A stretch of DNA of 64,000 nucleotides from an uncultured Veillonellaceae bacterium (lineage in GTDB: Bacteria > Bacillota > Negativicutes > Selenomonadales > Selenomonadaceae), in the NCBI GenBank assembly GCA_900316275.1, contig ONCF01000068.1, positions 1 through 64,000 on the forward strand, written 5' to 3'. This document shows, in pieces, positions 10,096 through 20,241 of this stretch. The position numbers were made by a program, and so were the translations under genes. Position 1 is the stretch's first letter. Every line of letters begins with the position of its first letter. A model generated the notes under the pieces. It searched no databases and was not told the DNA's origin. It worked only from the letters and a program-made list of their open reading frames with translations.

Positions 10096-11769
10096 ATGGC
10101 CAAACCGGTAATGCTGATCGTCGATGACGTGGAGATGAACCGCGCCATGCTGACGGCTTATTTTGACGACGAATACACCATCCTCGAGGCGGGCGACGGC
10201 GACGAGGGCCTGCGCATCATCGAGGAACAGCCCGTGGACATCGTGCTCCTCGACCTCGTCATGCCCTCGCTGAACGGCTACGAGGTACTGTCGCGCATCA
10301 AGTCCAGCGAGCGCTACGCCGCGCTGCCCGTCATCGTCATGACGGCCTATACGGACGGCCAGAGCGAGGTACTCGCGATGGAGATGGGCGCGGACGACTA
10401 TATCCAAAAGCCTTACAACCCCACGGTCGTGCAGTGCCGCGTACGCAACGTCATGGGCCGCGTCGACCGCGACGCCAAGGCCCGCCAGGTCGCGCGCATG
10501 AAGGAATTCATCGAGCACGACAGCCTCACGGCTATCTACAACAAGGAGACGTTCTGTAAAAAGGTCGCGCAGCACCTGCAGAAACACGCGGACACGCCCT
10601 ACTGTATGCTGTACTGGAACATTCACTCCTTCAAGGTCATCAACGACCTCTTCGGCACGCAGACAGGCGACCGTATCCTCTGCGAGGCCGCGAACTATTT
10701 CCTGCAGCTGTCCAAGGAGACGCAGGGCATCTGCGGCCGCGTGGAGGCCGACCGCTTCAGCGTCTGCCTGCCGCAGGACAAACTGGATATGGAGCACATC
10801 ACGAAACAGCTCGACATCCATATGCAGCAGCTTGGCATCAACAGCCGCCTCACATTCCTCGCCGGTATCTACCCCATCACAAATATCACCCTGCCCGTCG
10901 ACCAGATGCTCGACCGCGCGCACATGGCGCTGAACAGCCTCGGCGCGAACTTTGCCAAGCGCTACGCCAGCTACGACGACCAAATGCGCGAAAAACTGCT
11001 CGAGGAGCAGGTCATCGTGCGCGAAATGGATACCGCCGTCAAAGAGGACCAGTTCTGCGCGTTCTTCCAGCCCATCTACAATCTGCACACGAACGAGTGC
11101 GTGAGCGCCGAGGCGCTCGTGCGCTGGCTGCACCCAGAGAAAGGCCTCATCTCCCCGGGCAAATTCCTGCCCGTCTTTGAGAAAAACGGCTTTATCACCC
11201 GCCTGGACCGCATCGTCTGGGAGAAGGCCTGCCAATGCCTTGCCTGGCAGAAGGAGCACTGCGCGCAGGTCACGCCCATCTCCATCAACGTCTCGCGGCT
11301 CGACTTCTACGCGGGCAATCTGCTCGAGTTTCTGCTCGGCCTCATCAAAAAATACGACCTCGAGACCTGGATGCTGAAGCTGGAAATCACCGAAAGTGCC
11401 TACGTCGACAACCCGCGCCAGCTGCAGGAAATCAGCCAGCAGTTCCACGCGCACGGCTTCCCTATCCTCATGGATGACTTCGGCAGCGGCTACTCCTCGC
11501 TGAACATGCTGCGCAGCCTGCCCGTCGATATCCTGAAAGTGGACATGGTCTTCGTGCGCGACCTCGACAAAGACGAAACAACGCGCATCCTCATGCGCGA
11601 CATCGTGCAGATGGCCCGTGACATGGGCATGCACACCGTCATCGAGGGCGTAGAGACGCAGTCCCAGCTCGACTTCTTGCGCAGCATCGGCTGCCAGGAC
11701 ATCCAGGGCTACTATTTCTCTAAACCCCTGCCCCATCAGGACTTCAAGGATTTACTCAACCATGCCTGA
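10096..11769 (+). CDS. Response regulator with degenerate GGDEF and EAL domain (c-di-GMP phosphodiesterase)
   Basis: 557 residues. The CheY-like receiver (1-125) has IVDDVEMN, phospho-acceptor Asp in LLDLVMPSLNG (Asp54), MTAYTDG and QKPYNP. A GGDEF-family domain (about 140-290) has its signature replaced by VEADRF, so it should not make c-di-GMP. The EAL domain (about 310-550) keeps the catalytic set: AEALVRWLHP, SINVSRLDF, LEITESAY, MDDFGSGYSS, VDMVFV and EGVETQ. Expected role: hydrolysis of c-di-GMP under control of phosphorylation by an unknown kinase. The start ATG follows AAAGGAG. It is a single gene ended by the terminator at 11844. Confidence 0.9.
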   Translation: MAKPVMLIVDDVEMNRAMLTAYFDDEYTILEAGDGDEGLRIIEEQPVDIVLLDLVMPSLNGYEVLSRIKSSERYAALPVIVMTAYTDGQSEVLAMEMGADDYIQKPYNPTVVQCRVRNVMGRVDRDAKARQVARMKEFIEHDSLTAIYNKETFCKKVAQHLQKHADTPYCMLYWNIHSFKVINDLFGTQTGDRILCEAANYFLQLSKETQGICGRVEADRFSVCLPQDKLDMEHITKQLDIHMQQLGINSRLTFLAGIYPITNITLPVDQMLDRAHMALNSLGANFAKRYASYDDQMREKLLEEQVIVREMDTAVKEDQFCAFFQPIYNLHTNECVSAEALVRWLHPEKGLISPGKFLPVFEKNGFITRLDRIVWEKACQCLAWQKEHCAQVTPISINVSRLDFYAGNLLEFLLGLIKKYDLETWMLKLEITESAYVDNPRQLQEISQQFHAHGFPILMDDFGSGYSSLNMLRSLPVDILKVDMVFVRDLDKDETTRILMRDIVQMARDMGMHTVIEGVETQSQLDFLRSIGCQDIQGYYFSKPLPHQDFKDLLNHA

Positions 11770-11843
11770 GCCCGCAAGCAGATAAGGTACCTGCCTGTCG
11801 TTTCAAGAACCCGGCTGCCAGCATCAACCGACTATAATATGAA

Positions 11844-11892
11844 ACACAAAACCGCCACCAGCGCAAGCACGCGTTGGTGGCGGTCATTTTTA
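11844..11892. terminator. Bidirectional terminator between REC-EAL gene and glyA
   Basis: A perfect 9-bp CCGCCACCA/TGGTGGCGG stem with TCATTTTTAT on the plus strand and GGTTTTGTGTTT on the minus strand, located between two convergent genes. Confidence 0.85.
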
Positions 11893-11931
11893 TGCTGATT
11901 TTCCATTAAACCCGATGCATAAAATCTGTGC

Positions 11932-13179
11932 TTACTCGTACAGCGGGTATTTCGCGCAGAGGGCGGCGACGCGCTCTTTAGCCTCGGCCTGCGCAGCCTC
12001 GTCCGTCGGATGGTCGAGCACGAGCGCGATAATGTCCGCGACCTCCTTCATGTCAGCCTCTTTAAAGCCACGCGTCGTGAGCGCGGGCGAGCCGAGACGG
12101 ATGCCGCTCGTGACGAACGGGGACAGCGGCTCGAACGGAATCGTGTTCTTGTTAACCGTGATGTTCACGGCGTCGAGCAGGTTCTGCGCCTCCTTGCCCG
12201 TGAGGTGCTTACTCGTGAGGTCAACGAGCATGAGGTGGTTGTCCGTGCCGCCCGTCACGATGCGGAAACCGTCCGCCGTGAGCTCGTCGGCAAGCACTTT
12301 CGCATTCTTGATGACCTGCTGCGCGTACTCTTTAAAGCTCGGCTGCAGCGCCTCGCCGAGGGCCACGGCCTTTGCCGCGATGACATGCATGAGCGGGCCG
12401 CCCTGGATACCGGGGAAAATGGCCTTGTTAAACTGCTTGCCGAACTCCGCGTCCTTGCAGAGAATCATGCCGCCGCGCGGACCACGCAGCGTCTTGTGCG
12501 TCGTCGTCGTCACGACATCGGCATACGGCACCGGACTCGGGTGCAGGCCTGCGGCCACGAGGCCCGCTATATGCGCGATATCCACCATGAGGTAGGCGCC
12601 GACGCTGTGCGCGATGTTCGCCATGCGCTCGAAGTCGATAATACGCGCGTAGGCCGAGGCACCCGCGACGATAAGCTTCGGCTGGCACTCCTTGGCAATG
12701 CGCTCAAGCTCATCGTAGTCGATGCGCTCATCTTCCTTGCGCACGCCATACGGCACAATCTTGAAATATTTGCCACTCATGTTCACGGGTGAGCCGTGCG
12801 TGAGGTGGCCGCCGTCCGTGAGGTTCATGCCCATGACCGTATCGCCCGGCTGCAGCAGCGCAAAGAACACCGCCATATTCGCCTGCGCACCCGAGTGCGG
12901 CTGCACGTTGGCATACGCCGCGCCGAACAGCTTTTTCGCGCGGTCGATGGCCAGCTGCTCCACCACATCCACGTACTCGCAGCCGCCATAGTAGCGCTTG
13001 CCCGGGTAGCCCTCGGCGTATTTGTTCGTGAGCACACTGCCCTGCGCCTCGAGCACCGCCTTTGACACGATATTCTCCGAAGCGATGAGCTCCAGCTTCG
13101 TGCGCTGGCGGTTCAGTTCCTTATCCAGCGCCTCCGCCACGGCGGGGTCAGCAGCATGCAAAGTTTCCATCAGGCTCAT
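11932..13179 (-). CDS. glyA: Serine hydroxymethyltransferase
   Basis: 415-residue PLP enzyme that interconverts serine and glycine while charging tetrahydrofolate with a one-carbon unit. It links to the folate genes at 27.5-30.6 kb. Diagnostic motifs: [44 protein letters not shown], and the PLP-lysine motif [14 protein letters not shown]. Length is typical. The ATG follows a near-perfect AGAGGAGG site. Confidence 0.97.
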   Translation of the reverse strand: MSLMETLHAADPAVAEALDKELNRQRTKLELIASENIVSKAVLEAQGSVLTNKYAEGYPGKRYYGGCEYVDVVEQLAIDRAKKLFGAAYANVQPHSGAQANMAVFFALLQPGDTVMGMNLTDGGHLTHGSPVNMSGKYFKIVPYGVRKEDERIDYDELERIAKECQPKLIVAGASAYARIIDFERMANIAHSVGAYLMVDIAHIAGLVAAGLHPSPVPYADVVTTTTHKTLRGPRGGMILCKDAEFGKQFNKAIFPGIQGGPLMHVIAAKAVALGEALQPSFKEYAQQVIKNAKVLADELTADGFRIVTGGTDNHLMLVDLTSKHLTGKEAQNLLDAVNITVNKNTIPFEPLSPFVTSGIRLGSPALTTRGFKEADMKEVADIIALVLDHPTDEAAQAEAKERVAALCAKYPLYE

Positions 13180-13214
13180 ATTGGTCCTCCTCTGTCATCA
13201 CATTACATAAAGCT

Positions 13215-13243
13215 AGTACACACTCCTTATTCTAACATATCAA
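13215..13243 (-). promoter_or_regulatory. Predicted glyA promoter
   Basis: Minus strand TTGATA (13238-13243), a 17-base spacer, and TGTACT (13215-13220), just upstream of the glyA ribosome site. Confidence 0.45.
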
Positions 13244-13313
13244 CGCCATAAATATAAGCTTGTAAGACAATAAATTGCCACGAACGAGGCCGGCCCATCG
13301 CTCTGTATGCTGT

Positions 13314-13724
13314 TTATTCCGTCGCCGCCTGCGGCTTCGCTACGTCCAGGCCGAGGTTCTGCATGACCTCGAGCACCTTCTCTGTGTCGACAGGTTTCGA
13401 GGCATAGGCATCGCAACCCAGCTCAAATGCCTGATCAACGTACTCCACCTCGGCGATGGCCGTCATCATAATGATGGCCAGGTGCGGCAGGCCGTGCTGC
13501 TGCTCCACGGCACGGATGACTTTCAGCACTTTGAGCCCATCCACCTTCGGCATCATGATGTCGAGGCAGAGCAAGTCATAGTAATCTTTCTTTTTCACGG
13601 CATCCATATAGAGGTCGAGTGCCTCCATGCCGTCCACCGCCACATCGCATGTGCCATAGTCCGCCATGAACTTGGCCATGAAGGTGCGGCTCAAACGGTC
13701 GTCTTCTGCTATCAGGATTTTCAT
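13314..13724 (-). CDS. CheY-like single-domain response regulator
   Basis: 136 residues, receiver only. Acidic pocket AEDDRLSR (residues 6-13), phospho-acceptor Asp55 in LCLDIMMPKVDG, MMTAIAEVEY (switch Thr) and the conserved Lys in ASKPVDT. It has no output domain, so it acts by protein contact, either as CheY at the flagellar motor or as the partner of the kinase encoded 14 bases upstream. GGGGAGGAAAG precedes the ATG. It is the last gene of the minus-strand kinase/regulator pair. Confidence 0.88.
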   Translation of the reverse strand: MKILIAEDDRLSRTFMAKFMADYGTCDVAVDGMEALDLYMDAVKKKDYYDLLCLDIMMPKVDGLKVLKVIRAVEQQHGLPHLAIIMMTAIAEVEYVDQAFELGCDAYASKPVDTEKVLEVMQNLGLDVAKPQAATE

Positions 13725-13738
13725 CTTACTTTCCTCCC

Positions 13739-15562
13739 CTATTTATCCCCCTGGCCAGCCGTGGCGGGTGCATCATCCAGTTTTTGCTCGCAGTAGCGCA
13801 TGAGCGAGGCGATATCGAGATCGGCCACATGCTTCGCCGTAGCCGCAATTTCGGGCGTGGGGGCTGCTGCGGCCTGTGCTCCTGCTTGTACTGTGCCACC
13901 ATGCTGCCCCACTACCATCTCTGTGCCCTGTACAGTGCCTGATGCGGCCTGCGCCGTGAGGCGCGGATTCAGGAACACGCGCTGCTCGTGGATATCGTCG
14001 TCGATTTTCTCTGCCGTGATTAGCGGCACCCAGAATGTAAAGTTGCTGCCCACGGTTGGGGCCGAGTGTACGCTGATTTCCCCGCCCATGAGTGTGATGA
14101 GCTTTTTCACGATGGTGAGGCCGAGCCCCGTGCCGCCGAAGCGGCGCGTGATGCTGCCATCCACCTGGCTGAACGGCCGGAACAGCTTTTGCTGCTCGGC
14201 GATGCTCATGCCGATGCCCGTGTCGTGCACGGCGATTTCCAGCGTCGGCTGCCCGCGCCGCTCGCCCACATGCGCCTCGACTGTGATGCCGCCCTCCTGC
14301 GTGAATTTCGTGGCATTCGTGAGCAGATTGTGCATGATCTGCCGTAGGCGCATGGGGTCGCCGCGCATGATAGGCGGCAGTTCCTTGTAGTTAGGATGGC
14401 GGAAATAAAGGCCTTTCTGCCGCGTGATTTTGCTGTGTATCTGGCAGACGCGTTTGAGATGCTGCCGCAGGTCAAAGCCGATATCCTCGAGCTCGAGGTT
14501 GCCGCTCTCCATCTTCGAGAAATCGAGGATGTCGTTAATCACGCGCAGCAAATCGTCCGCGCACTGCTTCGCGTTGAGCAGATTCTCGCGCTGTTCGTCC
14601 GTGAGACCCGTGCGCAGCGTGAGGTCGAGCATACCCGTGAGGCCGTTGATGGGCGTGCGTATCTCGTGACTCATATTCGCGAGGAACTGACTCTTGGTGC
14701 GGCTCGCCGACTCCGCCCGCATGCGCGCATCGTCGAGCGCACGCTCACGTTTTTTGCGCGACGAGTCGTTGAGCAACGCCAGCACAATCTGCTTTTTGCC
14801 GTCCGTCGCCGTCTGCGAGACAAAGATTTTCAACCAAATGGGCAGCGTACTGATACGGCTGTGCATGGCCACGGTAAACTCCGTCGTGAACGTATCGTCA
14901 CGGATGGCCGCCTCGATGTGCCGCCGCACCGGACAGTGACCGCAGAGATGCCCATGCCCGCAGCCACACTCGAAACTGTTCTGGCAGCGGAACGCGTCGC
15001 CGAACTGCTGCCCCTGCACGCGCGTGAACGTCGTCTCCATCATCTCGAGCGCCGCGTCGTTGATATTGATGATAGCCCCGCGTGCATCGAGCACGCAAAG
15101 ACCGATTTTCGCCGCGCTGAACACGGCGCGCATATAGATATGGTCGAGCTCGATTTTCATCTCGAGCTGGCGCATATGCGTGATATCACGCAGGATGATG
15201 GAGCAGCCGATGACCTCACCCGTGGGATTCAGCATGGGCGAGCAGGTGGCCGAGAGGTAAATCTGCTGGGGCCCGCGCCGGATACCGATGTTGCGTGCGA
15301 GACCCACGGCGCGCCGCTTGCGCATGGCCTGTTCCAGTGGGTCGTGAAACACGCGCCCCGTTTTTACATTGACCAGCTGGCAGACGCTCGGGAAACGCCG
15401 CCCCACGGCCGTCTCCACCTGACAGCCCAGAATGCGCGCCGCCGCCTCGTTCATGTAACGGATATGCTCCTCCGTATCTGTGAGGATGACGCCGTCACCC
15501 ACATCGCCGAGCAGGCCCTGCAGTACCTGGCTTTGCAGTTCCTGTTTTTCCTCCTCCAGCAT
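13739..15562 (-). CDS. PAS-domain sensor histidine kinase with cysteine-rich PAS
   Basis: 607 residues, no membrane segment seen. PAS1 (about 15-130) is followed by PAS2 (about 140-285), which carries a Cys/His cluster around residues 180-202 (FRCQ, ECGCGHGH, CGHCPVR). The HisKA box FLANMSHEIRTPINGLTG is followed by HATPase boxes NLLTNATKFT, HDTGIGMS and FGGTGLGLTIVKKL. The C-terminal tail of about 85 residues is Ala/Gln-rich and has no receiver. The start is placed at ATG 15562, 7 bases behind GGGGAGG, rather than the in-frame codon 34 residues earlier. It pairs with the CheY-like gene downstream. The cysteine cluster may bind metal or sense redox (inference). Confidence 0.88.
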   Translation of the reverse strand: MLEEEKQELQSQVLQGLLGDVGDGVILTDTEEHIRYMNEAAARILGCQVETAVGRRFPSVCQLVNVKTGRVFHDPLEQAMRKRRAVGLARNIGIRRGPQQIYLSATCSPMLNPTGEVIGCSIILRDITHMRQLEMKIELDHIYMRAVFSAAKIGLCVLDARGAIININDAALEMMETTFTRVQGQQFGDAFRCQNSFECGCGHGHLCGHCPVRRHIEAAIRDDTFTTEFTVAMHSRISTLPIWLKIFVSQTATDGKKQIVLALLNDSSRKKRERALDDARMRAESASRTKSQFLANMSHEIRTPINGLTGMLDLTLRTGLTDEQRENLLNAKQCADDLLRVINDILDFSKMESGNLELEDIGFDLRQHLKRVCQIHSKITRQKGLYFRHPNYKELPPIMRGDPMRLRQIMHNLLTNATKFTQEGGITVEAHVGERRGQPTLEIAVHDTGIGMSIAEQQKLFRPFSQVDGSITRRFGGTGLGLTIVKKLITLMGGEISVHSAPTVGSNFTFWVPLITAEKIDDDIHEQRVFLNPRLTAQAASGTVQGTEMVVGQHGGTVQAGAQAAAAPTPEIAATAKHVADLDIASLMRYCEQKLDDAPATAGQGDK

Positions 15563-15683
15563 AGCCTCACCTCCCCATAAAATGGCCTGACCTGTACCCA
15601 CATACAGCCAGCATACGGCAGACACCATCTCAACCGTCAGGCTGGTATGCCGCCGCGCTGCCATGCGGACTGACTACCGCTCC

Positions 15684-17237
15684 TCAGCGCTCTGACCACA
15701 GAAACTTGGCCGACGTCTCCTGCAAATGCTCGGCCTGGGCACTGAGCTGCTGGCTGGCGGCTGCGGCCTCCTCGCTCGTCGCCGAGTTGGCCTGCACGAC
15801 CTGCGAGACCTGGCTGACGCCCTGGTCAATCTGCTCGAGCGCAAATTTCTGCTCGCCCGAGGCCTTGGCGATGGCGTCCACGATGTCGGCCACCTGCGTG
15901 ACATGTTCGTTGATGAGTTTCAGCGACTCTGCCGTCTGCGCCGCAATCTCGCGGCCGTGGCCGACCTTGCCGATGGAGTCTTCAATCATGTCCGTCGTTT
16001 CCTTCGCCGCCTTGGCACTGCGGGCCGCGAGGTTGCGCACCTCCTCGGCCACGACGGCAAAGCCCTTGCCATGCTGGCCCGCCCGCGCAGCCTCCACGGC
16101 GGCGTTGAGTGCGAGGATATTCGTCTGGAAGGCAATCTCATCGATGACCTTGATGATTTTCGAGATATTCGTTGAGGACACGTTGATGGCATCCATGGCC
16201 GTGAGCATGGCCTGCATATCGGCATCGCCCGCCTGCGCCTGCTGACGGGCCTTCGCTGCCAGCTCATTCGCCTGCGTCGCGTGCGCGGCGTTGCTGGCCG
16301 TCTGCGAGGAAATAGCGGAAATGGACGTCGAAAGCTCCTCGATGGAGGCGGCCTGCTCCGTCGCGCCCTGCGAGAGCGAGACGCTGGCATCGGAGACGTT
16401 GCGTGCACCCGCTGCCACCTGGTCGGCTGCCGTGCGCATCTCACTCATCATCTGCTGCAGCTGCCGGCGCATGGCCTCGAGATGCTCCGCGAGCTGGCCG
16501 ATTTCATCCGCACTCGTAACCGGCACGGGCTGCGAGATATTGCCGCCCGCGATGGCCTCCGCGCGCGCCGCCAGCGTCTGGATACTGGTACTCACGCGCC
16601 GTGCGAGTTGATAGCCGAGCAGCACAGCCACGACGATGACGGCGAGCGACAGACCGAACACGAGCATACGCTGCTGGGCAATCTGCTCGCCGAGCGCCTG
16701 CGAGCTCTCCGCCGCCCCCTTGATGCCAAGCTCGCCGATACGGTCGAAATCCTTGCCGAGCTGTGCGCCCAGGTCATGTACGGGCTTCAGTTCCGGCAGA
16801 TTGTCTACAGGCTGGCCCGGTGCCGGCTGCGCTGCCATAAGCGCCGCACGTGCCTGCCGGTACGCACTCATATTTTTCTGGATGTCCGCCTGGATGGCCT
16901 TGGCCTCGTCGCTCAGCATGAACGGCGCGATCTCCTGCAGACGGGCGTCAATCTGCGCGTCCTGCTGCTGGATTTCCTGCGCTATCTGCTGCCGCTCCGC
17001 TGGATTCACGCGGAACAGATAGCGCGTGAGACTCGCCCGGTCCTCGCTGAACGCTTTGCCGATGGAGACGCCGAGCTGACCCGCGTAGTCATCCTCCTGC
17101 TGGATTTTCTGGTAGGCGTCGTTGACCTGCGACACATTATTCATGGCGATAAACACCGACGCCAGCAGCAGCACGCCCATGATAGCTACGAGGCCCACGA
17201 GCTTCGTGCCGACCTTGATATCCTTGAACTGTTTCAT
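15684..17237 (-). CDS. Methyl-accepting chemotaxis protein
   Basis: 517-residue membrane receptor. TM1 is VGLVAIMGVLLLASVFIAM (about 14-32), followed by a four-helix-bundle type periplasmic sensor. TM2 is near residue 190 (VFGLSLAVIVVAVLLGYQLA), then HAMP (about 210-265) and a long cytoplasmic signalling domain with the hairpin tip IDEIAFQTNILALNAAVEAA and AVVAEEVRNLAARSA. The start ATG overlaps the cheW stop (ATGA), so the three che genes form one operon. The ligand cannot be read from the sequence. Confidence 0.93.
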   Translation of the reverse strand: MKQFKDIKVGTKLVGLVAIMGVLLLASVFIAMNNVSQVNDAYQKIQQEDDYAGQLGVSIGKAFSEDRASLTRYLFRVNPAERQQIAQEIQQQDAQIDARLQEIAPFMLSDEAKAIQADIQKNMSAYRQARAALMAAQPAPGQPVDNLPELKPVHDLGAQLGKDFDRIGELGIKGAAESSQALGEQIAQQRMLVFGLSLAVIVVAVLLGYQLARRVSTSIQTLAARAEAIAGGNISQPVPVTSADEIGQLAEHLEAMRRQLQQMMSEMRTAADQVAAGARNVSDASVSLSQGATEQAASIEELSTSISAISSQTASNAAHATQANELAAKARQQAQAGDADMQAMLTAMDAINVSSTNISKIIKVIDEIAFQTNILALNAAVEAARAGQHGKGFAVVAEEVRNLAARSAKAAKETTDMIEDSIGKVGHGREIAAQTAESLKLINEHVTQVADIVDAIAKASGEQKFALEQIDQGVSQVSQVVQANSATSEEAAAASQQLSAQAEHLQETSAKFLWSER

Positions 17238-17779
17238 TTCTGCCCCTCCTCTGGTACCGCCGCAGCCTCTGCCTGACCGCCCTGCTCCGCCGTGTCGTTC
17301 ATCTCGCCCAGCAGTTCTGCCTCGTCCTCGGAAAACAGTTTCTGCCAGTCGAGCAGCATGACGACTTTATTCTCCGGCAAACGTCCCACCCCGCGCACGT
17401 AGCGGTTCTGCGCTGCTTTGAGCTTCGGCGGCGGCACGACCTGCGCCTCCGGGATGTCCAGCACCTCGCAGACGCTGTCGATGATGAGGCCCACGAGCAC
17501 GCCGTCCGCCTCGATGACAATCACGCAGGTGCGGTCCGTGTAGTCGCGGAACGTGCGCCGGAAGCGCAGCCGCATATCCACGACCGGGATAATCTTGCCG
17601 CGCAGGTTGATGATGCCGCGCACGTACTCCGGCACCTCCGGCACTGCCGTAATGGGCAGAATGCCGATAATTTCCATGACGACGCGGATATCGATGCCGT
17701 AGAGTTCCTCCCCCAGCGTAAACGTGAGGTATTTATCCTTTTGCGTATCTTCCTCTACGAGGTTCTCCTCCTCTGCCAC
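17234..17779 (-). CDS. cheW: Chemotaxis coupling protein CheW
   Basis: 181 residues, SH3-like CheW fold that links receptors to CheA. Conserved stretches: YLTFTLGEELYGIDI, REV-like RVVMEIIG, YVRGIINLRGKIIPVVDMR and VGLIIDSVCEVLDI. An acidic, Ala-rich tail of about 30 residues extends past the usual domain. It lies 64 bases after cheA, and its stop overlaps the mcp start by 4 bases. Confidence 0.94.
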   Translation of the reverse strand: MAEEENLVEEDTQKDKYLTFTLGEELYGIDIRVVMEIIGILPITAVPEVPEYVRGIINLRGKIIPVVDMRLRFRRTFRDYTDRTCVIVIEADGVLVGLIIDSVCEVLDIPEAQVVPPPKLKAAQNRYVRGVGRLPENKVVMLLDWQKLFSEDEAELLGEMNDTAEQGGQAEAAAVPEEGQK

Positions 17780-17843
17780 ACAAATCCCCCCTATGCTCTT
17801 TGGCTCTGCTCAACCCTGGCCTCGCCAGCATTTGCCACTTGGC

Positions 17844-20003
17844 TCAGGCGAAAACCAGCCCCGCCGTCTTCGCCGGGTCGATGATAAGGCTGATGCTGCC
17901 GTCCCCCAGCAGCGTGCAGCCTGTGATGCCCGTCGTACGCGTCATACCGCTGATGTATTTAGGCACAGGCTTGACGACAATCTGCTGTACGCCGAGCAGC
18001 TGGTCGGCTGCCAGCGCGTAGAGCCGTCCCTCGCTCTCCACGACGAGCAGAATGGCCTGCGTGAGCTCCTCCTCTGCGCCGTCGATACCGTAGAAACGCC
18101 CGAGCCGCACCACGGGGCAGCAGCGCCCGCGCTCCATAAGCATCTCGCGTCCCTCGGCATCGAGGAACACCTGCCCCGGCTCGGGACGGAACGAGCGGGC
18201 AATGGCGCTGATGGGCAGGGTAAACCGCGACTGCCCCACCTGCAGGCACATGCCGTCGACAATGGCCAGCGTGAGCGGGATGCGGATGGTCGTCGTCGTG
18301 CCCACACCCTCCTGGCTGTCCACCGTGACCTTGCCGCCGAGCTGACGGATGTTCGAGACGACCACATCCATGCCCACGCCACGCCCCGAGTACTGCGTGA
18401 CCTGCTCGTTCGTCGAGAAACCAGGCGCGAAGATAAAGCCGAACACCTCCTGGTCCGTGTACTCCGCTTCCGGCTTCGTGAGCAGGCCCTTTTCGCGTGC
18501 CTTGCCGAGGATTTTCCCGCGGTTCATGCCGCCGCCGTCATCCGCGATGGTGATGACGACCTCGCCGCCCTCGTTGCGCGCGCCGAGCGTAATCGTGCCC
18601 TGCTCGGCCTTGCCGGCCGCCGCGCGCTCCGCGGGCAGCTCGATGCCGTGATCCATGGAGTTGCGCACGATGTGCATGAGCGGGTCGCCGATGTGCTCCG
18701 TAATATTCTTGTCGACCTCCGTGTCCTCGCCCACGAGCACGAGCCGTGCCTTTTTGCCGAGGTTCTTCGTCATGTCGCGCACGATGCGATTCATCTTTTT
18801 GAACGTAGCCTCGAGCGGCACCATGCGCAGCGACATCACGCCGTCCTGCAGTTCCTCGTGCAGCTTGTGCAGCTGCCGCGCCGCCTTGGCGAAATTCGTG
18901 AGCTCCAGGCCCTGCAAATCCGGGTTCTGCGTGACCATTGACTCCGCGATGACCAGCTCGCCCACGAGATCCATGAGCCTATCCAGCTTGTCCACGCGTA
19001 CGGAAATCATCTGGGCCTCGTGCCCATGCTGCGCCGCCGGTCCCTTGAGCGGTGCGGGCCGCGGTTTCGGCTCCGGCGGTGGTGGCACGATGGGCGCAGC
19101 CGCTGCCTCGGCCTGCTGCGTCGCCTGCTGCTGCGGGCTCGGCCAGTACGCACACTCCGCCGTACTCGCGAGCTCTTTAAATTCCAGTTTATCGAGGAAA
19201 ATCGTGTCCTCGAGGAAAGCCTGCGCCTTGTCCGGTGCCATATCCGTCGTGAACCACAGACGGAAGCCCTCCTGTACGATGGTCTCAGCAGCCGCCGCGT
19301 CCTCGAGGATTTTCTCCGGCTGGTAGTGCAGCTCCGCCGTCACGTCCTGCAGCCGGTTCACGATGGCAAAGGCGCGCACCTCCTCCATACCGCAGCCGGC
19401 CTCGAAATGCACAACGGCCGCGTATACGTGCAGGCCAGCCTTCTGCGCCGGCGCCGTTTTCGCCGCCGGGATGAAATACTGCTGCTTGGGTTTGTTGGCC
19501 GGTGCAGCTGCAGCCACACCGCTGTTACCGCCCGCTGTGCCCGCGCCGCTGCTCTGCTTGCCCTTGACCTTGCGCAGGTCCACGTCCGGGTCGTCGCCGT
19601 TGGTGATTTTCATCTCGCGCAGGAACGTATGCGTGGATTTACGCAGTTCCTCGCTGGAGGCGTCGGGCTGACCGCCACCGTCCAGCGTATCCACCTCGCC
19701 GTTCATGAAGTCCACGGCCGTCAGCACGATATCCGTGATAGCCGACACATCCACCTTTTGGGGGTGCAGCTCGCGGATATAAAAGAAGATATCCTCCACG
19801 GCATGCGCGAGCTGCGAGATTTCGTCCAGCATCATCATGGCCGCCGAGCCCTTGATGGTGTGCATGGCGCGGAAAATCTCGTTGACATCCTCCGCCGCGA
19901 AGCTGCCCTGCTCCTCGCTCGCCAGCGCCATCTGCTCCAGCTGCTCGAGGAACTGCCGCGTCTCATAGATGAAGACCTCTACCATGGGTTCATGTGCCGC
20001 CAC
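17844..20003 (-). CDS. cheA: Chemotaxis histidine kinase CheA
   Basis: 719 residues. The P1 Hpt domain (1-120) has the phosphorylated His in AMHTIKGSAAMM (about residue 48). A P2-like region (about 180-290) lies between two Ala/Pro-rich linkers. P3 dimerisation has ISVRVDKLDRLMDLVGELVI. P4 kinase has the N box HIVRNSMDHGIE, the G1 box TIADDGGGMN, the F box FAPGFSTNEQVT and the G2 box GRGVGMDVV. The P5 CheW-like domain ends the protein. The start is GTG at 20003 with GAGG upstream. It leads the cheA-cheW-mcp operon; no cheR or cheD is in the window. Confidence 0.95.
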   Translation of the reverse strand: MAAHEPMVEVFIYETRQFLEQLEQMALASEEQGSFAAEDVNEIFRAMHTIKGSAAMMMLDEISQLAHAVEDIFFYIRELHPQKVDVSAITDIVLTAVDFMNGEVDTLDGGGQPDASSEELRKSTHTFLREMKITNGDDPDVDLRKVKGKQSSGAGTAGGNSGVAAAAPANKPKQQYFIPAAKTAPAQKAGLHVYAAVVHFEAGCGMEEVRAFAIVNRLQDVTAELHYQPEKILEDAAAAETIVQEGFRLWFTTDMAPDKAQAFLEDTIFLDKLEFKELASTAECAYWPSPQQQATQQAEAAAAPIVPPPPEPKPRPAPLKGPAAQHGHEAQMISVRVDKLDRLMDLVGELVIAESMVTQNPDLQGLELTNFAKAARQLHKLHEELQDGVMSLRMVPLEATFKKMNRIVRDMTKNLGKKARLVLVGEDTEVDKNITEHIGDPLMHIVRNSMDHGIELPAERAAAGKAEQGTITLGARNEGGEVVITIADDGGGMNRGKILGKAREKGLLTKPEAEYTDQEVFGFIFAPGFSTNEQVTQYSGRGVGMDVVVSNIRQLGGKVTVDSQEGVGTTTTIRIPLTLAIVDGMCLQVGQSRFTLPISAIARSFRPEPGQVFLDAEGREMLMERGRCCPVVRLGRFYGIDGAEEELTQAILLVVESEGRLYALAADQLLGVQQIVVKPVPKYISGMTRTTGITGCTLLGDGSISLIIDPAKTAGLVFA

Positions 20004-20193
20004 TGCGCCTCATCTCCCGTCCGCTATGTCACGTAGCTGAACCATGCATAGGTGCCACGTGGTCCAGCCTCTCAACTACTGTTTATATTCACCAAAAAGC
20101 GGCAAACTCCTACGTCTGCCGCGAAATATTCTGTAAAAAAACAGGAACTGTCCTTTAGTTGACGTCAACTGTATATAGGATTTAACATAACGC

Positions 20194-20226
20194 AAAAAAT
20201 CGTCGTTGCTATAACAGCAACGACGA
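20194..20226 (-). terminator. Intrinsic terminator after the HD-GYP gene
   Basis: A perfect 11-bp stem (20200-20210 with 20216-20226, loop ATAAC) followed on the minus strand by a T6 run. It separates the HD-GYP gene from cheA. Confidence 0.88.
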
Positions 20227-20241
20227 CTTGTCATTGGTCGA

